From Trebonia sp963822615 (GTDB lineage Bacteria; Actinomycetota; Actinomycetes; Streptosporangiales; Streptosporangiaceae), in the NCBI GenBank assembly GCA_963822615.1, contig CAWGIM010000027.1, forward strand, positions 16,738 to 80,737: 64,000 nucleotides of DNA. The letters run 5' to 3'. Position 1 is the stretch's first letter. Each line of letters starts with the position of its first letter. The notes under the pieces were generated by a model. The model was given only the letters and a program-made list of their open reading frames with translations. It made no database searches and was not told where the DNA came from. The translations under genes and the position numbers were made by a program. Of this stretch, positions 40,090 through 47,341 are shown in pieces.

Positions 40090-41727
40090 TTAAGAGCGCC
40101 GCAACAGCAGCGCGCCGCCAGGCGCGCCACCCCCGGTGGTGACCAGCGCGGTGCGGGCATCCGGCACCTGGCGGCCGGTCGCCTCGCCCCGCAACTGCAG
40201 CATCGCCTCGCGGACGTGCCCGAACCCGTGCAGCCAGGCCGACAGCTGCCCGCCGTGCGGGTTCACCGGCAGGCGGCCGCCGAGGGCGATGCCACGGCCC
40301 TGGTCGATGAAGTCGCGGGCGCCGCCCGGCTCGCAGAAGCCGAGCCCCTCCAGCCAGGACACCGCGTTGAAGGTGAAGCCGTCGTAGAGCAGCGCCACGT
40401 CCACGTCGTCCTGGCGCAGGTCGGTGCGGGTCCACAGGTGCCGGGCGGGGCCCTCGGTCTGCGGCTCGTGGATGAGCGTGTCCTGGTCCCAGCTCAGCCG
40501 CTCCATGATCTGGGTGCCGGACGCCTCGACAAGCACCGGCGGCCTGGGCAGGTCGGCGGCCGCCTCCACCGCCGAGACGACCACCGCGACCGCGCCGTCG
40601 ACCGGCACGTCGCAGTCGTAAAGGCCGAACGGGGTGGTCACCATGCGGGCGGCGAAGTAGTCGTCGATGGTGAACGGCTCGCGGTAGACCGCCTCGGGGT
40701 TGCGGGCGGCGTTGGCGCGGGCGTTGACCGCGATCCAGCCGAGCATCTCGCGGTCGCCGCCGTAGCGGTGGAAGTAGTGCGACGCCTGCACCGCGATCCA
40801 GTTGGCGGCCGATATCGCGCCGTACGGGGAGAGGAACTCGACCATGCCGGACGCCCGCGTGGGCGGCTGCGCCCACTTCCCGTCGCGCACCAGGGCGGCG
40901 AACGACGACTCCCAGACGGTGCGGTAGCACAGCACGTGGCGGCACAGGCCGGAGGCCACCGCGAGCATGGCGGCGACGATCGCGCCGCTCTGGCCCGGGG
41001 TGTCGCCCACCCCGTTGATCCAGGTCGGCCTGAGCTGCAGCGCCTCGCTGAGCGGGGCGATGCCGCCCTCGGAGAAGCCGGGCGAGCCGATCCGGCCCGG
41101 GTAGGTGGACAGCCCGTCGATGTCGTCCAGGGTGAGCCCGGCGTCCGCCACCGCGGCCTGGCAGGCGTCGGCGGTCAGCGACAGCGGGTCCACCATGAGC
41201 CTGCGGCCCACCGCCGACTGGCCGACCCCAGTCAGCGCCACCCGTTCCTCGAACTTGACGGCCGAAGCCCGCGGGCGGGGTGCGCCCAGCTCGCGGGCGG
41301 CCGGGACGGGCAGGGTCTGCCCCTCCCGTTCCGGGTCGGGCTCGAACAGCGGGACGTAGACGTCGCCCGCCTTCTCGAACAGCACCCGGACGGCCAGCCC
41401 GATGCGCACGTCCTCGGCCGGGCAGTTCACGATGTTGGTGGTCAGCCGGGCGCCGTCGTCCTCTTCGAGCGCCACCACGGCGATCACGTAGGGCGGCGGG
41501 AAGTCGGCCAGCCACTGCTGGTGGTTAACGGTGAAGCCGGCCACCACGGCCCGGCCGGAGACCGGGGCCATGGCGACGCGGCGGCTGCGGCAGCGGCGGC
41601 AGCGCGGCAGCGGCGGATGGGTGTAGGCACCGCAGTCCGCGCAGCGCGCGATGCGCAGTACTCCGTCGCTGCCCGCTGTCCAGAATTCGGCGCTGGCCAG
41701 CGTGGGCTGGGGAAGGGGTCGCTGGAT
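40090..41727 (-). CDS. Fused Zn-ribbon/OB-fold (DUF35) and thiolase-like protein
   Basis: One frame of about 545 residues: zinc ribbon CADCGAYTHPPLPRCRRC (about residues 30-47), OB-fold (SGRAVVAGFTVNHQQW onward, to about residue 150), then a thiolase-like domain ending in VNPHGGQLSAW. The usual nucleophilic Cys position reads GDTPGQSGAI, so condensation is unlikely and an aldolase-type role is. The first ATG (41571) would remove the zinc ribbon. The frame opens right after the amidohydrolase stop (TAG 41737), and the family start aligns with ATC at 41727, nine bases on. That non-standard start is inferred. Confidence 0.85.
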   Translation of the reverse strand: MQRPLPQPTLASAEFWTAGSDGVLRIARCADCGAYTHPPLPRCRRCRSRRVAMAPVSGRAVVAGFTVNHQQWLADFPPPYVIAVVALEEDDGARLTTNIVNCPAEDVRIGLAVRVLFEKAGDVYVPLFEPDPEREGQTLPVPAARELGAPRPRASAVKFEERVALTGVGQSAVGRRLMVDPLSLTADACQAAVADAGLTLDDIDGLSTYPGRIGSPGFSEGGIAPLSEALQLRPTWINGVGDTPGQSGAIVAAMLAVASGLCRHVLCYRTVWESSFAALVRDGKWAQPPTRASGMVEFLSPYGAISAANWIAVQASHYFHRYGGDREMLGWIAVNARANAARNPEAVYREPFTIDDYFAARMVTTPFGLYDCDVPVDGAVAVVVSAVEAAADLPRPPVLVEASGTQIMERLSWDQDTLIHEPQTEGPARHLWTRTDLRQDDVDVALLYDGFTFNAVSWLEGLGFCEPGGARDFIDQGRGIALGGRLPVNPHGGQLSAWLHGFGHVREAMLQLRGEATGRQVPDARTALVTTGGGAPGGALLLRRS

Positions 41728-41736
41728 GGCTGATCC

Positions 41737-42954
41737 CTACAGGCGCGGGAAGTTGAGGACGGCGCGGGCGTTGAGCTCGACGATCTTGTGCGCCTCGTCG
41801 TCCGGCACGTCCCGCAGCGACTCCGCGATCTGCTTGCGGCTGTTGGGCCAGTTGCTGTCGGAGTGCGGGTAGTCGATCTCGACGCAGATGCGGTCGATGC
41901 CGATCTCGTGGCGGTTCTTGATGCCGAACTCGTCCTCGATGTAGCAGCCCCAGAAGTGCTTCTTGAACAGGTCGCTCGGCCGGGCGTCGAAGTCGATCGG
42001 CTGGTAGTAGCGGTGCCGCGCCCAGACCTGGTCCATCCGCTCCCAGATGTAGGGGAACCAGCCGATGCCGCCCTCGGCGAGCATGAACTTGAGCTTCGGG
42101 TGCTTCTGCAGCTGGCCGGAGAAGACCAGGTCAGAGGCGGTCCACATCAGGTTGGTGGCGTACACCGCGAACGAGGTACAGGTGGGCGCGTCGTCGTCCT
42201 TGAGTGCCCCGTCCACGCGGGCGGAGACCGACTGGAACTCGCCGCCCTTGAAGGCGGGCGACAGCGCCTTGGCCGACGCGGAGAACCCGGGCACGAAGCT
42301 GCCCGAGCCGAAGTGCAGGCTGACGACCACGCCGGTGTCCTCGAACACGTCCCACAGCGGGCCCCAGTGGTCGCTGTGGAAGGACGGCAGGCCGAGCGGG
42401 GTCGGGCTGTCCGGGAACGACACCACCCGGGCGCCCTTGGCGGCGACCCGCTTGAGCTCCTCCACGCAGGCCTGCACGTCCCAGATCGGCAGCAGCGCCA
42501 GTGGCACGTAGCGGCCGGGCGCGCTGCCCGACCACTCGTCGATGCTGTAGTCGTTCCAGGCCTTCAGGCAGGCCAGGGCCAGTTCCTTGTCGTTCGCGTT
42601 GAGGAACACACGGCCGCCGAAGCCGGGGAAGGAGGGGAAGCAGCAGGCCGCCTGCACCCCGTCCACGTCCATGTCCCTGACCCGCTCGACCGGGTCGTAG
42701 CAGCCGGGGATCATGTCATCGAACCGCAGCGGCTCGAGCCCGTACTGCTCGGGGGTCTTGCCGGCCACCGCGTTCAGGCCGATGTAGGGGAAGATCTTGT
42801 CCTCGAAGTGCCAGATGTGCCGGCCCTTCTCGTCTTCGATGATGCGCGGACCCTCGGCCAGGAACTTGGCCGGGAGGCGGTCCGTGAACACCCGGGGGTG
42901 CTCGATCAGGTGGTCGTCGACCGAGATGATCTGCATGTGGTCCTGGAGCGGCAT
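41737..42954 (-). CDS. Amidohydrolase 2 family (ACMSD-like) metal-dependent hydrolase
   Basis: A 405-residue third paralogue of the amidohydrolases at 4353 and 6971: SVDDHLIEHPRVF at the N-terminus, SLHFGSGS in the middle and EIDYPHSDSNWP near the C-terminus supply the metal and catalytic residues. It has a short segment CCFPSFPGFGG not seen in the others. ATG 42954 follows GAAGGG. It leads the unit with the fused DUF35-thiolase and the CoA-transferase. Likely a decarboxylase or C-C hydrolase for a product of this branch. Confidence 0.88.
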   Translation of the reverse strand: MPLQDHMQIISVDDHLIEHPRVFTDRLPAKFLAEGPRIIEDEKGRHIWHFEDKIFPYIGLNAVAGKTPEQYGLEPLRFDDMIPGCYDPVERVRDMDVDGVQAACCFPSFPGFGGRVFLNANDKELALACLKAWNDYSIDEWSGSAPGRYVPLALLPIWDVQACVEELKRVAAKGARVVSFPDSPTPLGLPSFHSDHWGPLWDVFEDTGVVVSLHFGSGSFVPGFSASAKALSPAFKGGEFQSVSARVDGALKDDDAPTCTSFAVYATNLMWTASDLVFSGQLQKHPKLKFMLAEGGIGWFPYIWERMDQVWARHRYYQPIDFDARPSDLFKKHFWGCYIEDEFGIKNRHEIGIDRICVEIDYPHSDSNWPNSRKQIAESLRDVPDDEAHKIVELNARAVLNFPRL

Positions 42955-43075
42955 CTTTTTACCCTTCGCATCGCATAGACCAGGGAATTGTATAACTATT
43001 TGGGCAGGTGGTAAAGGAGGGCACCAGGGTCCTTGGTCCCTGCCAGCTCCGCCTTAGTCCCCCGCCAGCTCCGGC

Positions 43076-43573
43076 TTACTCCGGCAGCAGGACCGGTTTG
43101 TGGTGGTTCATGGTGCCGTACCAGGGGGGCGGCGGGTCGAGCCGCGGCGGGATGGGCGTGCCGATCCAGGTGGCGACGTCGGCCCGCTCGCTGATCCGCC
43201 AGCCGTCGTCCTGCTTGACCAGCCGGTCCTGGTAGAAGCCGCCGAGCACCATCATGTCCTCGCCGCCGGCCGGGCTGACGGTCGTGTGGTAGGCGATGAA
43301 GTAGGTGACGGCGCGGGCGGTCTGCCCGCTGATCTGCGCGTAGTGGGTCGTCATGTTGTGCTGCAGGCCCGCGTAGCGTGACAGCCCGTTACTGAGCCAG
43401 GCCACGGTGGTCTCCAGGTCGGCCCGGGCCCCGCCGAACTCGGTGTAGTCGCACACGCAGTCGGCGGTGAACAGCTCACGGAACGCCTTCCAGTCGCCGC
43501 TGTCGCAGGCGAGGGCGTAGCGGTCCATCAGCAGCCTGATCTCCGCGCGGTCGCAGGCCTCGGATACCTCCAT
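43076..43573 (-). CDS. SnoaL/NTF2-like protein
   Basis: A 165-residue alpha+beta cone protein: EIRLLMDRYALACDSGDWKA is the standard first helix, followed by FTADCVCDYTEFGG and a C-terminal GGFYQDRLVKQDDGWRISER sheet. This fold includes ketosteroid isomerases, ring-hydroxylating beta subunits and SnoaL cyclases. A Rieske beta subunit role (for 30721) is possible but unproven. ATG 43573 overlaps the aldehyde dehydrogenase stop (TGATG), so it ends the operon that starts at 46374. Confidence 0.85.
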   Translation of the reverse strand: MEVSEACDRAEIRLLMDRYALACDSGDWKAFRELFTADCVCDYTEFGGARADLETTVAWLSNGLSRYAGLQHNMTTHYAQISGQTARAVTYFIAYHTTVSPAGGEDMMVLGGFYQDRLVKQDDGWRISERADVATWIGTPIPPRLDPPPPWYGTMNHHKPVLLPE

Positions 43574-45045
43574 CAGCGGGCGCTCCAGATCATGCTCTTG
43601 GAGAGCAGGAACTCTTCCAGGCCGGCCTCGCCCCGCTCCACCCCGAGGCCGCTGGCCTTGTAGCCGCCGAACGGGGTGTGCGGGCTGGAGCCGGCCCCGC
43701 CGCCGTTGATGTAGACCAGGCCGGCCCGGATGCGGGTGCCGACGCGGTACGCGTGCACCGGGTCGGCCGACCAGACGCCGGCCGCCAGGCCGAACTCGCT
43801 GTCGTTGGCGAGGCGGATCGCCTCCGCCTCGTCCTTGAACGGGATCACCACGCCGACCGGGCCGAAGAACTCCTTCTGGGCGACCGTCATCGAGTTGTCG
43901 ACGTCGACGAACAGGGTCGGCTCGACGAAGAAGCCCCGGTCGAGGCCGGCCGGGCGCCCGCCGCCGTAGGCGATCTGCGCCCCCTCGTCCCGCCCGGCCT
44001 GGATGAGGCCTTCCACCTTGGCCCGCTGGGCGGCGCTGATCAGCGGCCCCATCGTCGTCGCGGGGTCAGCCGGGTCGCCCACCTTGACCGCGTCCAGGGC
44101 CGTCTTCACCTGGCCGACCAGGTCGTCGAAGAGCGACTCGTGCACCAGCGTGCGGGTCAGCAGCGAGCAGCCCTGCCCCGCCTGCGCGGTCATGTTCACC
44201 GCCACGTTGGGCACCACCCGGCTGAGGTCGGCGCCCGGCAGGACGATGTTGGCCGACTTGCCGCCCAGTTCGAGCAGCACCTTCTTCAGGGTGGGGGCGG
44301 CCTGGGTGTAAACCTGGCGGCCGACCGCGTCCGAGCCGGTGAAGCTGATCATGTCCACCCCGGGGTGGCTGGTCAGCGCCTGGCCCGCGGCGATGTCGCC
44401 GGTGACGATGTTCAGCACCCCCGGCGGCAGGCCGGCCGCGTCCGCGACCTCGCCGAGCACGAACGTCTCGAGCGGGGTGGTAGGGGCTGGCTTGAGCACC
44501 ACCGTGCAGCCGCTGGCCAGCGCGGGCGCCAGCTTGACCAGGTTCAGCAGGGTGGGGGCGTTGTAGGCCGACACCAGCGCCGCGACGCCGTACGGCTCAC
44601 GGCGGACCACGCCCTGGGCGAGCGACGAGCCGAACGTGCCGCCGCCGTAGGTGGGCGCCATCGGCTGCTCGAACCGGTACTGCGGCAGCACCCGCTCGGC
44701 CATGTCCCTGAAGTGCTGCATCGGCAGGCCGACCTGGAGGAACTCGGCCCAGGCACGGGTCGAGCCGACCTCGAGCACGTTGAGGTTGACCAGGTCGGCG
44801 GTGCGCGCCTCCAGCTCGTCGGCGAACCGGAGCAGGATGGCCGCGCGCTCGCGGGCCGTCAGCCACGGCCACGGGCCCTCGTCGAACGCGCGCCGGGCGG
44901 CCGCGACCGCGCGGTCGATGTCGGCCACGGTCCCCTCCGGGACCGTGCCGATCGCCTCCTCGGTGGCCGGGTTGAGCACGGTCAGCTGGGAGTCGCCGTC
45001 GCTGGGGGTCCACGCCCCGTCGATGTAGAGCTGGTAGGAGATCAT
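43573..45045 (-). CDS. NAD-dependent aldehyde dehydrogenase
   Basis: A 490-residue ALDH: catalytic Glu in LELGGKSAN near residue 262 and Cys in GQGCSLLTR near residue 296, C-terminal PFGGYKASGLGVE. The ATG at 45045 follows GAAGGG that lies inside the end of the preceding VOC gene; an in-frame extension to 45219 is not part of the fold. It is distinct from the ALDH at 17481. Between a VOC protein and a SnoaL-like protein; converts a pathway aldehyde to an acid. Confidence 0.93.
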   Translation of the reverse strand: MISYQLYIDGAWTPSDGDSQLTVLNPATEEAIGTVPEGTVADIDRAVAAARRAFDEGPWPWLTARERAAILLRFADELEARTADLVNLNVLEVGSTRAWAEFLQVGLPMQHFRDMAERVLPQYRFEQPMAPTYGGGTFGSSLAQGVVRREPYGVAALVSAYNAPTLLNLVKLAPALASGCTVVLKPAPTTPLETFVLGEVADAAGLPPGVLNIVTGDIAAGQALTSHPGVDMISFTGSDAVGRQVYTQAAPTLKKVLLELGGKSANIVLPGADLSRVVPNVAVNMTAQAGQGCSLLTRTLVHESLFDDLVGQVKTALDAVKVGDPADPATTMGPLISAAQRAKVEGLIQAGRDEGAQIAYGGGRPAGLDRGFFVEPTLFVDVDNSMTVAQKEFFGPVGVVIPFKDEAEAIRLANDSEFGLAAGVWSADPVHAYRVGTRIRAGLVYINGGGAGSSPHTPFGGYKASGLGVERGEAGLEEFLLSKSMIWSAR

Positions 45046-45047
45046 CG

Positions 45048-45500
45048 TTACTGCCCTTCCGCCATGTCGCCGAGCCGCTTGAGGGTTGCCGCGACCATCG
45101 TCGACTCCAGGTACTCGACCCGGACGCCGTGCAGGGCGGCCGGGCGGGTGAAGATCACCCGGGGGCGGCCGCCGTCCCCCGCCACCAGGGTGTCGGCCTC
45201 GCCGCCGAACAGCTCGCACTGGCCGGGCACGTCGGGGTGGCCGTAGCCGATGTGGTGCAGGCCCTCGCCCTGGCCGGGGCCCCAGGTGCCGTCGCCGACC
45301 ATCTCGACCAGCTCAAGCAGCGGCGGGCCGTCCAGCGAGTAGCAGTAGCGGTTCTTCTCGCCCGACACCACCGTGCCGGTGCGGACCGGCTCGAACCGCA
45401 CGCCGAGCAGCCGGCCGAAGTCCTCGGTGGCCTGCTCGATGTCGCGGACCAGGATCCCGACGTGGAAGAAGGGGACGTGCGCGGGCTGTCCGGTCGTCAC
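45048..45500 (-). CDS. VOC-family protein C
   Basis: A 150-residue paralogue of VOC proteins A and B: FFHVGILVRDIEQATEDFGR, GVRFEPV, LLELVEM and LHHIGY give the His-Glu-His metal set. GTG 45500 follows GAGGAG, 10 bases after the SDR stop. The three paralogues sit in different operons, which suggests parallel steps or substrates. Confidence 0.87.
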   Translation of the reverse strand: MTTGQPAHVPFFHVGILVRDIEQATEDFGRLLGVRFEPVRTGTVVSGEKNRYCYSLDGPPLLELVEMVGDGTWGPGQGEGLHHIGYGHPDVPGQCELFGGEADTLVAGDGGRPRVIFTRPAALHGVRVEYLESTMVAATLKRLGDMAEGQ

Positions 45501-45510
45501 GAGACGCTCC

Positions 45511-46374
45511 TCACTGGCCGGGGAGGGCCGGGACGTGCTTGAGGGCCGCCCCGCCGTCCACCCGCATCTGCATGCCGGTCACGTAGCGGGCGTCGTCGGA
45601 GGCCAGGAACACCACCATCGCGCTGATGTCACGCGGCTCGACCCAGGAGATCGGCAGCGGGAACATCGCGGCCGAGGCCGGCTCGAAGTCTTCCCGCGAG
45701 ATTTCCTCCAGGTCGGGCCGGAAGATCTTGTACATCGGCCGGTTGTGCAGCATGTCGGTGTTCGCGTTGCCGGGGTGGACGGCGTTGACCCGGATCGACT
45801 CCGGCGCCAGCGTCTGCGCCAGGTCGTGCACGAACCGGGCCACCTCGCGCTTGGACAGCGCGTAGCCCGCGCCGCCCGCGCCCTGCAGGGTCAGGTCGGT
45901 CGCGCCGCGGAACATCGCCCCGATCGAGCCGGTGACGATGATCGACGCGCCCGCTCCCAGGTGCGGGTAGCTGGCGGTGACCAGGTTGACCGCGCCGAGG
46001 TAGTTGACGTTGAGCGCGTCCAGGAACGCGCCCCCGCGCTGGCCGGGCCCGAGCGGGGCGATGCCCGCGTTGGCCACCACGATGTCCAGCCGGCCGAGCT
46101 CGCTCACCCCCGCCTCGACCGCCTCCCGCACCTGGGACGGCTCGCGGACGTCGGCCACCGCGGTCACCGCCCGGCGGTCCAGCTTCTCCACCAGCCGCCG
46201 GGTCTCCTCCAGGTCTTCCGGTGTGGCCAGCGGGTAGTGGTTGTTCTCGATGTCGGCGCAGATGTCGAGCGCGATGATGTCCGCGCCCTCCGCCGCCAGT
46301 GACACCGCGTGACTGCGGCCCTGCCCGCGCGCCGCGCCGGACACGACCGCGACCTTGCCGTCGAGCTTTCCCAT
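45511..46374 (-). CDS. Mycofactocin-coupled SDR
   Basis: A 287-residue SDR: SGAARGQGRSHAVS, ALDICADIE, ETRRLVEKLDRRAVTAVADVR (split here: insertion after DIC), TGSIGA for the Ser region and YALSK for Tyr/Lys; ARYVTGMQMRVDGG at the end. ATG 46374 follows GGGAG; the upstream in-frame start at 46407 is less likely. First gene of the SDR-VOC-ALDH-SnoaL operon. Fourth member of this subfamily in the window, so the host probably makes mycofactocin. Confidence 0.88.
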   Translation of the reverse strand: MGKLDGKVAVVSGAARGQGRSHAVSLAAEGADIIALDICADIENNHYPLATPEDLEETRRLVEKLDRRAVTAVADVREPSQVREAVEAGVSELGRLDIVVANAGIAPLGPGQRGGAFLDALNVNYLGAVNLVTASYPHLGAGASIIVTGSIGAMFRGATDLTLQGAGGAGYALSKREVARFVHDLAQTLAPESIRVNAVHPGNANTDMLHNRPMYKIFRPDLEEISREDFEPASAAMFPLPISWVEPRDISAMVVFLASDDARYVTGMQMRVDGGAALKHVPALPGQ

Positions 46375-46480
46375 GTGCGCTCCCGGAGAACGGGGCACGT
46401 CCGTCACGTGTCCCTCTGTTCAGCATAATCAGTGAACCAATTTAACCCGCCGGCGAGCAGAACGTAAGAGCGGGCTCTGA

Positions 46481-47341
46481 CTACGCGGGAGCGGGCGGGC
46501 CGGCCGCCACCGCCCGCAGGGCCGGGCCGGCCCAGGCGGGGCGGGCGATCAGCAGGTCCGGCAGGTAGGGGTTGGCGTTGTTGTAGGTCAGCGGGGAACC
46601 GTCGAGCCGCGAGGCGTGCAGCCCGTGGGCGAGCGCGACCGCGACCGGGGCGGCGCTGTCCCACTCGTACTGCCCGCCGCTGTGCGCGTAGATGTCGGCC
46701 TCGCCGCGGACCACCGCCAGGGCCTTGAACCCGGCCGAGCCGAGCGGCACCGGCTCGGCCCCGAGCTCCCGGCCGATGACCTCGGCCGACCAGCCGGGGC
46801 GGGTCCGGCTGACCGCCAGCCGGGGGCGGTCGCCCGGGCTGAACTGGCCAGCCGGGGCCGGGTCGGTGCCCGGGGCGGTCGACCAGACCTGGTGCAGGGC
46901 CGGCAGCGCGACCGCCCCGGCGACCGGGAAGCCGTCGATGACCAGCGCCACGTGCACCGCCCAGTCGACCCGGGGCGGCTCGCCGAACTCGCGGGTGCCG
47001 TCCAAGGGGTCGACGATCCACACCCGGCGGGCGGCCAGCCGGACCGACGAGTCGGCCCCTTCTTCCGACAGCACCGCGTCGGCCGGGCGGTGCGCGGCCA
47101 GCTCGGCCACCATGAGCTCGTGCGAGCGGCGGTCGCCTTCCTTACGGAGCTGGTCCGGGCTGAGCTGGTTCGGGCTGAGCTGGTTCGGGCTGGGCTGGTC
47201 CGGGCTGGGCTGGTCCGGGTGGGCGCCGAAGGACGCGCGCAGCTCGCGCAGCAGCGCGGCCGACTGCCCGGCCAGGGTGGCCGCGAACTGGTGGTCGTCG
47301 GCGGTGGCGAGCGCCCGGGCAGCCTCAAGCGGCCCGGTCAC
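46481..47341 (-). CDS. cysQ: 3'(2'),5'-bisphosphate nucleotidase (CysQ-like)
   Basis: A 286-residue inositol-monophosphatase-fold enzyme removing the 3'-phosphate from PAP or PAPS. Seen: LSEEGAD near residue 92, DPLDGTREF near residue 112 (metal-binding Asp residues) and the C-terminal GGQYEWDSAAPVAVALA. It has an unusual low-complexity insertion, five SP(D/N)Q(P/L) pentapeptides encoded by 75 bp of tandem repeats (47147-47221), in the loop before the first metal site. GTG 47341 overlaps the cysNC stop (GTGA). The operon context supports a role in recycling PAP. Confidence 0.88.
   Translation of the reverse strand: MTGPLEAARALATADDHQFAATLAGQSAALLRELRASFGAHPDQPSPDQPSPNQLSPNQLSPDQLRKEGDRRSHELMVAELAAHRPADAVLSEEGADSSVRLAARRVWIVDPLDGTREFGEPPRVDWAVHVALVIDGFPVAGAVALPALHQVWSTAPGTDPAPAGQFSPGDRPRLAVSRTRPGWSAEVIGRELGAEPVPLGSAGFKALAVVRGEADIYAHSGGQYEWDSAAPVAVALAHGLHASRLDGSPLTYNNANPYLPDLLIARPAWAGPALRAVAAGPPAPA
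47147..47221. repeat. 15-bp tandem repeat, 5 units, inside cysQ
   Basis: Five in-frame units of GAGCTGGTYCGGGCT type (plus-strand reading) encoding SPDQP/SPNQL repeats on the minus strand. Confidence 0.9.

Noticed and set aside
38810..41515. A 901-codon minus frame joining the CoA-transferase to upstream DNA
   Set aside because: Only the last 410 codons match CaiB/BaiF; the rest is out of frame with the real thiolase-like gene.
40045..41733. 562-codon plus-strand frame
   Set aside because: Antisense to the DUF35-thiolase gene, which has motifs and coupling; no ribosome site.
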